A stretch of 6,545 nt of DNA from an uncultured Pseudodesulfovibrio sp. (GTDB lineage Bacteria; Desulfobacterota; Desulfovibrionia; Desulfovibrionales; Desulfovibrionaceae), in contig CAMYLL010000160.1 of assembly GCA_947259235.1 (NCBI GenBank), forward strand, positions 1 through 6,545, given 5' to 3'. The position numbers were made by a program, and so were the translations under genes. The notes under the pieces are model-generated. The model ran no database searches, was not told the origin of the DNA, and saw only the letters and a list, made by a program, of their open reading frames with translations. How positions within the stretch are numbered: position 1 is the stretch's first letter; each line of letters begins with the position of its first letter. This document shows positions 1-5,449 of the stretch, piece after piece.

Positions 1-5
1 GAAAA

Positions 6-542
6 ATGAGGCATAGAAAGTCCGGTCGCAAGCTGAATCGGTCCAACTCTCACCGCACTGCCCTGTTCAAGAACATGGCCCGTGCGCTCCTGACCTACGA
101 GCAGATCCGCACCACTGAAGCCAAGGCCAAGGAACTTCGTCGCGTTGTCGACAAGCTTATCACCCTGGCCCTTCGCAACGACCTGCATGCCCATCGCCAG
201 GCCTACAAGGTTCTGGGCAGCCACCAGCTGGTACAGCGTCTCTTTGATGAGATCGGTCCCCGCTTCGTGGGTGGTCAGGGTGGATACACCCGTATCATCA
301 AACTGTCGCAGCCCCGGAGCGGCGACTGCGCCCCCATGGTCATCATCGAATTGACCAAGCTGGCCTCCGCTGAACCTGCTGCTGCGGACGAGGCTTCCAA
401 GCCCGCCGAGAAGGCTGCAGAGAAAGCGCCTGCCAAGAAGGCCGCCCCCAAGAAGGCGGCTGCCAAGAAAGAACCCGAAGCTCCTGCGGAAGAGACGGCT
501 GAAAAGCCTGTCGACGCTTCCGAGCCGAAGGACGAAGCCTAA
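6..542 (+). CDS. rplQ: 50S ribosomal protein L17 with long Ala/Lys-rich C-terminal tail
   Basis: This is a structural protein of the large ribosomal subunit that binds 23S rRNA near the peptide exit tunnel. The N-terminus [20 protein letters not shown] and the segment around residues 19-47 ([26 protein letters not shown], split here as [13 protein letters not shown] and [13 protein letters not shown]) are diagnostic of L17, and GGYTRI (92-97) continues the family core to about residue 118. The ATG lies at the very left edge of the window, so its ribosome binding site is not fully visible; rpoA is the expected upstream gene. At 178 residues it is longer than the roughly 120-130 typical of the family. 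The excess is a low-complexity tail (about 119-178) rich in Ala, Lys, Glu and Pro, with a basic centre (residues 140-155) between acidic stretches. The tail is probably disordered and its role is unknown. The identity of the core is essentially certain. Confidence 0.97.
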   Translation: MRHRKSGRKLNRSNSHRTALFKNMARALLTYEQIRTTEAKAKELRRVVDKLITLALRNDLHAHRQAYKVLGSHQLVQRLFDEIGPRFVGGQGGYTRIIKLSQPRSGDCAPMVIIELTKLASAEPAAADEASKPAEKAAEKAPAKKAAPKKAAAKKEPEAPAEETAEKPVDASEPKDEA

Positions 543-550
543 ATATTAAA

Positions 551-578
551 GGGCAGGTCATTGACCTGCCCTTTTTTT
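551..578 (+). terminator. Intrinsic terminator after rplQ
   Basis: A perfect inverted repeat (GGGCAGGTCA at 551-560 and TGACCTGCCC at 562-571) is followed directly by seven T residues (572-578). The practical fold is a 9-bp stem with a 3-nt loop. It starts 8 bases after the rplQ stop codon and should end the ribosomal protein operon, separating it from the LysR gene. Confidence 0.95.
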
Positions 579-584
579 GCTCTC

Positions 585-593
585 TGGTATAGA
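585..593 (+). promoter_or_regulatory. Possible extended -10 promoter for the LysR gene
   Basis: TGGTATAGA at 585-593 fits an extended -10 element (TG-N-TATAGA) and would place transcription start near 600, about 23 bases before the LysR start codon. No convincing -35 box lies at the right distance; the TTGACC at 561-566 is 21 bp away and belongs to the terminator stem. Something must drive this gene because a strong terminator lies just upstream, but this exact assignment is weak. Confidence 0.3.
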
Positions 594-612
594 TAATTCT
601 TATTGCTTCGAT

Positions 613-617
613 AGGAG
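613..617 (+). promoter_or_regulatory. Ribosome binding site that fixes the LysR start
   Basis: AGGAG at 613-617 lies 5 bases before ATG 623. An in-frame GTG at 617 overlaps this motif and has no binding site of its own, so ATG 623 (protein beginning MDIRKLEAF) is preferred. Confidence 0.75.
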
Positions 618-622
618 TGTAT

Positions 623-1516
623 ATGGATATTCGAAAGCTTGAGGCTTTTTGCAACGTCTATGAGTTGCAGAGTTTCTCCAAGGCCGGTGAGGTGATGTTG
701 CTGTCACAGCCCACCATCAGCTCTCATGTGGCCAACCTCGAAGCCGAACTTGGAGTCAAGCTTTTGGACCGCATGGGCCGCAAGGTGGTTCCAACCCAAG
801 CTGGGGATATCCTTTACCGCAGCGCAATTGTCGTTTTCGACAAGCTCAAGCAAGCCAAGTCATCCATTGAAGTCTTGCGCGACAAGGTGGTCGGTGAATT
901 GAACATCGGGTGCAGTACGATTCCCGCGCACCACATCATGCCTCAGTATCTCTCCAGATTCGCAGCAAAGTATCCCCTTGTGACTTTTAGTGTGTCCACT
1001 GGCGATTCGGGAGAGGTCATCCAGCGAGTTTGCGATGGACACTGGTCCATCGGAATTGTCGGACAGTTGCCAGCCGAGGACGAACTCGCCGCTGAGGAGC
1101 TGTTGGAGGATGAGACCGTGGTTGTAGCTGCTGCGTCTGCGCCTTGGCTCCCCCGCGCTGGAGCCAATCTCTCCATGCATGAACTGGCCGTGCTGCCCTG
1201 GGTCATGCGCGAGCAGGGGTCAGCCACCCGCCGTGTTTTGGTCAAGGCTCTCGACCAGGTCGGACTCACCCTGCGGAGCCTCAATGTTCGCTGCTGGGTT
1301 GACGGAACAAGCGAAGCAGTGGCCCATGTCCTCGGCGGTGTCGGGTTGAGTGTGACCTCATACCTTGCCTCCCGTCATTATCTGGAAAGCGGCGCCCTTG
1401 TTCGCCTCAACGTTCCCGAACTTGAGGGAAGACGGCATTTCTACCTCATTTATCACAAGGATCGGCAACTGTTCCCGGCTCACAAGGCGTTTATCGAGTT
1501 CTGCCGCAGCCGATGA
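623..1516 (+). CDS. LysR-family transcriptional regulator
   Basis: This is a DNA-binding regulator of about 297 residues, normal for the family. The N-terminal winged helix-turn-helix is clear: LEAFCNVYELQSFSKAG (6-22), then LSQPTISSHVANLEAELG (27-44) containing the recognition helix, and LLDRMGR (47-53). A linker helix (about 65-90) leads to a periplasmic-binding-protein-like effector domain beginning ELNIGCSTIPAHHIMP (92-107). The effector pocket is of the CysB/CbbR type, with a REQGSATRR motif later in the domain. From memory, Desulfovibrio regulators labelled 'selenium metabolism-associated LysR' share this kind of N-terminus and STIPAH motif, so that subfamily is plausible, but no sel gene is in view. 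It is flanked by terminators on both sides, so it is probably a single-gene unit. It converges on the mqn operon; nothing in the sequence shows that it regulates it. The effector and targets cannot be read from the sequence. Confidence 0.9.
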   Translation: MDIRKLEAFCNVYELQSFSKAGEVMLLSQPTISSHVANLEAELGVKLLDRMGRKVVPTQAGDILYRSAIVVFDKLKQAKSSIEVLRDKVVGELNIGCSTIPAHHIMPQYLSRFAAKYPLVTFSVSTGDSGEVIQRVCDGHWSIGIVGQLPAEDELAAEELLEDETVVVAAASAPWLPRAGANLSMHELAVLPWVMREQGSATRRVLVKALDQVGLTLRSLNVRCWVDGTSEAVAHVLGGVGLSVTSYLASRHYLESGALVRLNVPELEGRRHFYLIYHKDRQLFPAHKAFIEFCRSR

Positions 1517-1531
1517 TTCTTTTGCTCCGTG

Positions 1532-1572
1532 AAGAGGAAGGCCCGGACAATTTTGTCCGGGCCTTCCTTTTT
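1532..1572 (+). terminator. Strong shared hairpin terminator between LysR gene and mqnA
   Basis: GGAAGGCCCGGACAA (1536-1550) pairs with TTGTCCGGGCCTTCC (1553-1567), giving a stem of about 14 bp with a tiny loop, followed by five T residues (1568-1572). It ends the LysR transcript. On the minus strand the same hairpin begins 10 bases after the mqnA stop codon but is followed only by TCTTC, so it is probably a weaker terminator in that direction. The A residues before the stem extend pairing into the T tract. Confidence 0.92.
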
Positions 1573-1577
1573 CGTGG

Positions 1578-2414
1578 CTATGTTGCGGACGCTGGCAGAA
1601 AATGGAGCGGCGGCACGGTATCGATGATCCCATGCTCCGCAAGGCGTTGATAGAAAAGCTCCATCCCCTGAATTTCATCGCTGCCCAGGTCGTAGACGAG
1701 GCCATCGAAATAGGAGCACATTTCCGGCTGGTCAAGGCAGCTGTCCGCTGCGGCCAGAGCGCACATTTCAGCGATGTGGTCCGTCCCCCATCTCTTGGCT
1801 TCGGCCATGACCGCGCAGGCGTGTCTGACGGCATCCTCGCGTTGATCCAGGACCGAACGTTGTACTATCCACACGCCGAAGATGAAAGGCAGCCCGGTCA
1901 GCGTCCGCCATGCCTCGCCAAGGTCCGTCCGCACGGGATAGTCCGGGTGAAACCGCAGGTTCAGAGCCTCGTCACCGATGCACAGGATAGCCTGTGGACG
2001 CTCTCCGCGCGACAGGACGTCGCTGGCGTCGCCGGTGATGAAGCGGGTCTTCACCTTCCACAGCTCGGCCAGGAGTATTCGTAGCAGGGCGGCCGAGGTG
2101 TGCGTTTGGGCACTGACGAGGATAGTCTCGCCCTCCAAATCTTCCACAGGACAACGGCTCAGCAGGAGCACGCTCTGGACCGGACCCCGGCTGCCAATGG
2201 CTATGTCGGGAACCAGATAGTACTTTTCGGGATTGCGTGCGTACTCGATGCTTGATGCGGCTGATACGTCCAGCTCCCCCTTGTCCATGAGCTTGTTCAG
2301 GGCGGACGGCGGCCCGGAGACGATGGAGAAGTCGTTCGGGATGATCTTTCTTTCTATCGGGTGATAGATCGGCAGAACGTTGAGATAACCGATTTTTCCC
2401 AGACGTACGCTCAC
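1578..2414 (-). CDS. mqnA: Chorismate dehydratase (futalosine pathway)
   Basis: MqnA removes water from chorismate to give 3-[(1-carboxyvinyl)oxy]benzoate, the first committed step of the futalosine route to menaquinone in the cytoplasm. The 278-residue length fits the family, whose fold resembles periplasmic binding proteins. Family-like segments are GKIGYLNVLPIYHPI (6-20), SGPPSALNKLMDKGELDVSA (33-52), SSIEYARNPEKYYLVPD (54-70), QTHTSAALLRILL (103-115), CIGDEALN (145-152) and DLGEAWRTLTGLPFIFGVWI (164-183). The start is GTG 2414-2412, overlapping the mqnC TGA stop as GTGA, with GGAG (2426-2423) 8 bases upstream; this points to translational coupling. It is the last gene of the minus-strand operon, 3' to mqnC. 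The possible alternative, a generic solute-binding protein, is unlikely: there is no signal peptide and the neighbours are mqnE, mqnC and mqnD. Confidence 0.94.
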   Translation of the reverse strand: MSVRLGKIGYLNVLPIYHPIERKIIPNDFSIVSGPPSALNKLMDKGELDVSAASSIEYARNPEKYYLVPDIAIGSRGPVQSVLLLSRCPVEDLEGETILVSAQTHTSAALLRILLAELWKVKTRFITGDASDVLSRGERPQAILCIGDEALNLRFHPDYPVRTDLGEAWRTLTGLPFIFGVWIVQRSVLDQREDAVRHACAVMAEAKRWGTDHIAEMCALAAADSCLDQPEMCSYFDGLVYDLGSDEIQGMELFYQRLAEHGIIDTVPPLHFLPASAT

Positions 2415-3484
2415 GGCTGACGCTCCATGAGTTCGTATGCCATGGTCCTTTGCCTTGGCGTGAATCCCGCATCCTCGATGATCCGGTGGATCTGTGCCCG
2501 GGACAGGCTGAAGGAAACGCCAGCGGCCTTGACCACGTTCTCCTCGATCATGGTCGAACCGAAGTCGTTGCCGCCGAAGAACAGGGCGAGCTGGGCGATT
2601 TTCGGCCCCATTGTCACCCAGGAGACCTGGATGTTGTCAATGTTGTCGAGCACAACCCGGGAAAGTGCCAGGGCTCGCAGATACTCCACGCTTGTCAGCT
2701 TGCGGCATTCCGAAAGTCCGGTCATGTCCGGCTGGAAGGTCCAGGGGATGAACGCCGTGAATCCGCCGGTGCGGTCCTGGCTGTCGCGCACGGCGAGCAT
2801 GTGCTCGATGCGCTGGCGCACGGTCTCCTTGTGGCCGAACATCATGGTGGCGGTGGTTCGCAGCCCCTGGGCGTGGGCCTCCTCCATGACGGCGAGCCAT
2901 TGGCTGGCCGGACATTTGTTCGGCGCGACACGGGATCGGACCTCGTCCACCAGGATTTCGGCACCGCCGCCGGGGATGGAATCGAGCCCGGCCCGGCGCA
3001 GGCGTGCGATGACGTCGCTGACCGGGATGCGCTCCAATTCGCTCCAGAAGACTATTTCCGGCGGCGAAAAGGCGTGTATGTGGATGTCGTGGTTGGTCTT
3101 GATGTGGCTGAGCATCTCCTCGTACCAGGTCAGAGGCAGGTCCGGGTGGTGTCCGCCCTGCATGAGGATCTGCGTGCCGCCCAGAGCGATGGTCTCCTCG
3201 ATCTTGCGGCTGATTTCATCGAAGGAGAGAACGTAGCCGCCGTCCTGCCCAGGCTCCCGGTAGAACGCGCAAAACTTGCAGCAGCAGACGCAGACGTTGG
3301 AGTAGTTGATGTTGCGGTCCACCACATAGGTGACGTCCGGGGCCGGATGCTTGTCCAGGCGGACAGCATGGGCCAGCCGACCGAGGTCGAAGAGGTCTGC
3401 CTCGTCGTGCAGCAAAAGCGCTTCGTCCAGGTCGATGCGGTCGCCGTTTTCGACCTTGGCGAAAATATCATCTAATTTTTTCAT
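2411..3484 (-). CDS. mqnC: Cyclic dehypoxanthinyl futalosine synthase (radical SAM)
   Basis: MqnC uses a [4Fe-4S] cluster and S-adenosylmethionine to make a 5'-deoxyadenosyl radical that cyclises dehypoxanthine futalosine, the third chemical stage of the futalosine pathway. The CX3CX2C cluster motif is present as C65-VCC-C69-KF-C72, followed by AFYRE; the gap residues include two additional cysteines (C67, C68). Other family landmarks are NINYSNVC (58-65), MQGGHHPDLP (108-117), GLDSIPGGGAEI (166-177), MMFGHKET (214-221) and a C-terminal WVTMGPKIAQLAL with GGNDFGSTMIEE (289-315). Its 357-residue length is normal. It starts with ATG 3484, has only a weak AGG-type binding site, and lies 75 bp downstream of mqnE. 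It is distinguished from the paralogue MqnE by the KFCAFYR and QGGHHPDLP segments. Its stop overlaps the mqnA start. Confidence 0.93.
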   Translation of the reverse strand: MKKLDDIFAKVENGDRIDLDEALLLHDEADLFDLGRLAHAVRLDKHPAPDVTYVVDRNINYSNVCVCCCKFCAFYREPGQDGGYVLSFDEISRKIEETIALGGTQILMQGGHHPDLPLTWYEEMLSHIKTNHDIHIHAFSPPEIVFWSELERIPVSDVIARLRRAGLDSIPGGGAEILVDEVRSRVAPNKCPASQWLAVMEEAHAQGLRTTATMMFGHKETVRQRIEHMLAVRDSQDRTGGFTAFIPWTFQPDMTGLSECRKLTSVEYLRALALSRVVLDNIDNIQVSWVTMGPKIAQLALFFGGNDFGSTMIEENVVKAAGVSFSLSRAQIHRIIEDAGFTPRQRTMAYELMERQP

Positions 3485-3559
3485 TTGTATAACCTGTGTT
3501 GGTAATTCCGCTCCCGGCTAACGTCTGTCGTGGCGAGGTGGCCGGGTTCCCGAGGCAGC
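3485..3559 (-). other. mqnE-mqnC intergenic spacer, no clear signal
   Basis: This 75-bp gap is the largest inside the operon. It holds a short CGGG-TT-CCCG dyad (3543-3552) and a distant CCCGGC/GCCGGG pair (3513-3518 and 3541-3546), but no T tract on the coding strand. I see no convincing promoter or terminator, so mqnC is most likely read through from mqnE. Confidence 0.5.
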
Positions 3560-4654
3560 CTAGACTTCGTTGAAATACGCGTCGCGCTCCACCGGAGTGC
3601 AGCCGCAGCCGAGGATCATCTCTTCCAGTTCGGACCGGGTCATCCCCTGCTCGCTGGTGGCTCCGGCTTCATGGCCAATTTTTTCCTCCACCACTGTTCC
3701 GTCGAAGTCGTCTGCTCCGAACTTGAGTGCGGCCTGGGCCTGTTTCACGCCGAGCATCACCCAGTACGCCTTGATGTGGGGGATGTTGTCGAGCATCAGG
3801 CGGCAGATGGCGATGGTCCGCAGCTCTTCAAGTCCCGTCAGGGGGTTGGGGGTTTCCAGTTGGCTGTTTTCCGTCAGGAATGGCAAGGGGATGAAGCAGG
3901 TGTAGCCGCCGCTTCTATCCTGGCTTTCGCGAAGCCTGATCAGATGGTCGAGTCGGTCTTCACGGGATTCTATGTGGCCAAAGAGCATGGTGCAGTTGGT
4001 CTTCATGCCTAGCGAATGGGCTTCCTCGTGGATGGCGAGCCATTCCTCGGCCGTGGATTTTCTGGGGCAGATGCGTTCGCGCACGGCCGGGGCGAATATC
4101 TCGGCGCCGCCGCCAGGGAGCATGCCCAGCCCGGCTGACTGGAGCCGCTTGAGCACTTCTCTGGTGGTGATGCCCTGGAGCCGGGCGAAGTGGGCTATCT
4201 CCACTGCGGTGAAGCATTTGAGCACGGCCTCGGGGAGCCGGGCGCGGACGCTCCCGAGCAGGCTTTTGAAATAGTTAAGCCCGAGGCGTGGGTGGCAACC
4301 GCCGACGATATGGACCTCGCGCGGGGCGATGGGGGAGGCGTCGATCTTGGCCAGGGCGTCCTCGGTGGAGAGGACGAACCCGCCGGATTGGCCTTCCTCG
4401 CGCTGGTAGGCGCAGAAGGTGCAGCCGTTGACGCAGATGTTGGTGTAGTTGATGTGCCGGTTGACCACGTAGAAGGCTTTCTTTCCGTGCAGGCGGGTCC
4501 TGACGAGATTGGCCAGGGCGCCCACGGCCAGCGGTTCCTGGCAGTTGAAGAGGCGCTTGCCGTCCTCCATGGTCAGCCGCTCTCCGGCTTCGACCTTGGT
4601 GCGGATGTCGCCAAGTCCCATGTTTTCGTAATAGTCGCTTCTCAGGATGTTCAT
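3560..4654 (-). CDS. mqnE: Aminofutalosine synthase (radical SAM)
   Basis: MqnE adds the 5'-deoxyadenosyl radical, made from S-adenosylmethionine at a [4Fe-4S] cluster, to the MqnA product and, with a rearrangement and decarboxylation, yields 6-amino-6-deoxyfutalosine. The CX3CX2C motif is C74-VNG-C78-TF-C81, followed by AYQREEGQ. Other landmarks are NRHINYTNIC (65-74), IVGGCHPRLGLNYF (116-129), MLPGGGAEIF (178-187), TMLFGHIESREDR (222-234) and YWVMLGVKQAQAALKFGADD (297-316). These MqnE-type features (TFCAYQR and GGCHPRL) separate it from MqnC, to which it is clearly related. It is 364 residues long, normal for the family. It begins 31 bp after the TetR stop codon, which supports co-transcription. 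ATG 4654 has no recognisable Shine-Dalgarno sequence; an in-frame stop lies six codons upstream, so the start cannot be much earlier, and Met12 is the only later candidate. Confidence 0.94.
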   Translation of the reverse strand: MNILRSDYYENMGLGDIRTKVEAGERLTMEDGKRLFNCQEPLAVGALANLVRTRLHGKKAFYVVNRHINYTNICVNGCTFCAYQREEGQSGGFVLSTEDALAKIDASPIAPREVHIVGGCHPRLGLNYFKSLLGSVRARLPEAVLKCFTAVEIAHFARLQGITTREVLKRLQSAGLGMLPGGGAEIFAPAVRERICPRKSTAEEWLAIHEEAHSLGMKTNCTMLFGHIESREDRLDHLIRLRESQDRSGGYTCFIPLPFLTENSQLETPNPLTGLEELRTIAICRLMLDNIPHIKAYWVMLGVKQAQAALKFGADDFDGTVVEEKIGHEAGATSEQGMTRSELEEMILGCGCTPVERDAYFNEV

Positions 4655-4685
4655 GAGGTGGTCCGTGGTTCAGATTGACGGTGGG

Positions 4686-5327
4686 TTATGTGCCCAGGCC
4701 GTGGCGGAGAATATCCGTCACGGCTCTGGCCTTGGTCTGGAGGGTGGCTTTGTCTGCTCCGTGCAGACCTGTGCCCGAGTCCAGGCCGGGCACGGCGCAT
4801 GTCTGGAGAAAACGGTCCATGACCGCGTCGAGGTGAAAGACGATCATGTCCTGGTCCAGGCCGGGGCGGAGCTGGCCGGAAGCCATGCCGTGGCCGACCA
4901 GTGCGCGAAGATACTTGTCGGAAGCCTGGCGTATCTCGGCCAGGAATTTCTCGCGCATGGGAAAATTCTCCTGAAACGCCAGCTTCAGGTAGATGCGGTA
5001 TATCAGTGGATGCCTGTCGATGAAATCGACGCAGGCAAGCAGGCTCATCTCGACTCGGTCGAAGAAGTCTCCCGAGGCGCTGTCCCGGATTTCCTTGAGG
5101 GGCTTCTTGAACTGGGCCACGGTATGTCCGAAGATGTATTCGAAAATTCCCTGCTTGCTGCCGAAGTATTTGAAGAGCGAGCCCTTGGCGATGCCCAGCC
5201 GCTCGACCATCCGGTTGACGCTGGCCTGATGGTATCCGTGGTCCGCGAATTCGCGGGTTGCCTCGGCGAGCACCCGGTCGCGCTTTTCGGCGGCCAGGTT
5301 CTCAAATGTTTTTTGCGGCTGTTCCAT
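4686..5327 (-). CDS. TetR-family transcriptional regulator, first gene of the mqn operon
   Basis: This 213-residue protein has a typical TetR helix-turn-helix at about residues 16-63: RVLAEATREFADHGYHQASV (18-37), MVERLGIAKGSLFKYFGSKQ (40-59) with the recognition helix around 48-56, then IFEYIF. The rest (about 70-213) is an all-helical ligand-binding and dimerisation domain too variable to reveal the ligand; the RHPLIYRIYLKLAF stretch (105-118) is common in this regulator type. It heads the operon TetR-mqnE-mqnC-mqnA and is divergent from mqnD. A palindrome of TetR-operator style lies 40 bp upstream over its own predicted promoter, so autorepression is likely by inference. ATG 5327 has no close Shine-Dalgarno sequence; GGAGG lies about 15 bases upstream. 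TetR proteins usually repress and release DNA on binding a small molecule; here the effector could be a quinone-related metabolite, but that is a guess. Confidence 0.9.
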   Translation of the reverse strand: MEQPQKTFENLAAEKRDRVLAEATREFADHGYHQASVNRMVERLGIAKGSLFKYFGSKQGIFEYIFGHTVAQFKKPLKEIRDSASGDFFDRVEMSLLACVDFIDRHPLIYRIYLKLAFQENFPMREKFLAEIRQASDKYLRALVGHGMASGQLRPGLDQDMIVFHLDAVMDRFLQTCAVPGLDSGTGLHGADKATLQTKARAVTDILRHGLGT

Positions 5328-5366
5328 GGGAGTCTTGCTTGCCCTCCGGGGCCGGGTGCGCTAATG

Positions 5367-5382
5367 GTGACCAGGTGGTCAC
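5367..5382. promoter_or_regulatory. Probable TetR operator palindrome
   Basis: GTGACCAGGTGGTCAC has 7-bp perfectly complementary arms around a central GG. It contains TGACCA-NN-TGGTCA, a size and symmetry usual for TetR-family dimers. It sits just downstream of the predicted -10 of the TetR-mqnECA promoter, covering the expected transcription start, a classic repressor position. The binding protein is inferred from its closeness to the TetR gene. Confidence 0.7.
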
Positions 5383-5386
5383 TTTG

Positions 5387-5413
5387 TTTATATCCAGTGG
5401 AACCACGTGTCAA
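5387..5413 (-). promoter_or_regulatory. Sigma70-type promoter of the TetR-mqnECA operon
   Basis: On the minus strand a consensus -35 TTGACA (5413-5408) is followed after 15 bp by TATAAA (5392-5387), or after 17 bp by TAAACA (5390-5385). Transcription would start near 5380, leaving an untranslated leader of about 50 bases before the TetR start codon. The -35 is perfect; the exact -10 register is uncertain. Confidence 0.65.
5397..5406. repeat. Small inverted repeat in the promoter spacer
   Basis: GTGGAACCAC (4-bp arms, AA centre) lies between the -35 and -10 boxes of the minus-strand promoter, next to a CACGTG palindrome (5404-5409). It might be a second weaker regulator site, but it does not match the main operator well and a dyad this short can occur by chance. 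Confidence 0.25.
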
Positions 5414-5449
5414 CAGCCATGTTTAATTCAATGAATCAAGAGGAATATA

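Noticed and set aside
617..619. GTG as the LysR start
   Set aside because: It overlaps the AGGAG ribosome binding site that is well placed for ATG 623, and it adds only two residues before the family-typical MDIRKLEAF.
1602..2084. Plus-strand open frame opposite mqnA
   Set aside because: Shadow frame inside a confidently assigned mqnA; it also lies directly behind the LysR terminator and has no recognisable product.
2450..3475. Long plus-strand open frame (341 codons) opposite mqnC
   Set aside because: It is an antisense shadow made by GC-rich codon use; the minus-strand frame has a clear radical SAM motif and family matches, while this translation has no recognisable domain.
3513..3552. 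Dyads in the mqnE-mqnC spacer as a possible terminator or attenuator
   Set aside because: Short arms, a two-base loop or a long loop, and no T tract on the coding strand.
4647..5426. Plus-strand open frame (259 codons) opposite the TetR gene, and a similar one at 4190-4678 opposite mqnE
   Set aside because: No domain or good start site; the opposite strand carries a clear TetR helix-turn-helix and MqnE.
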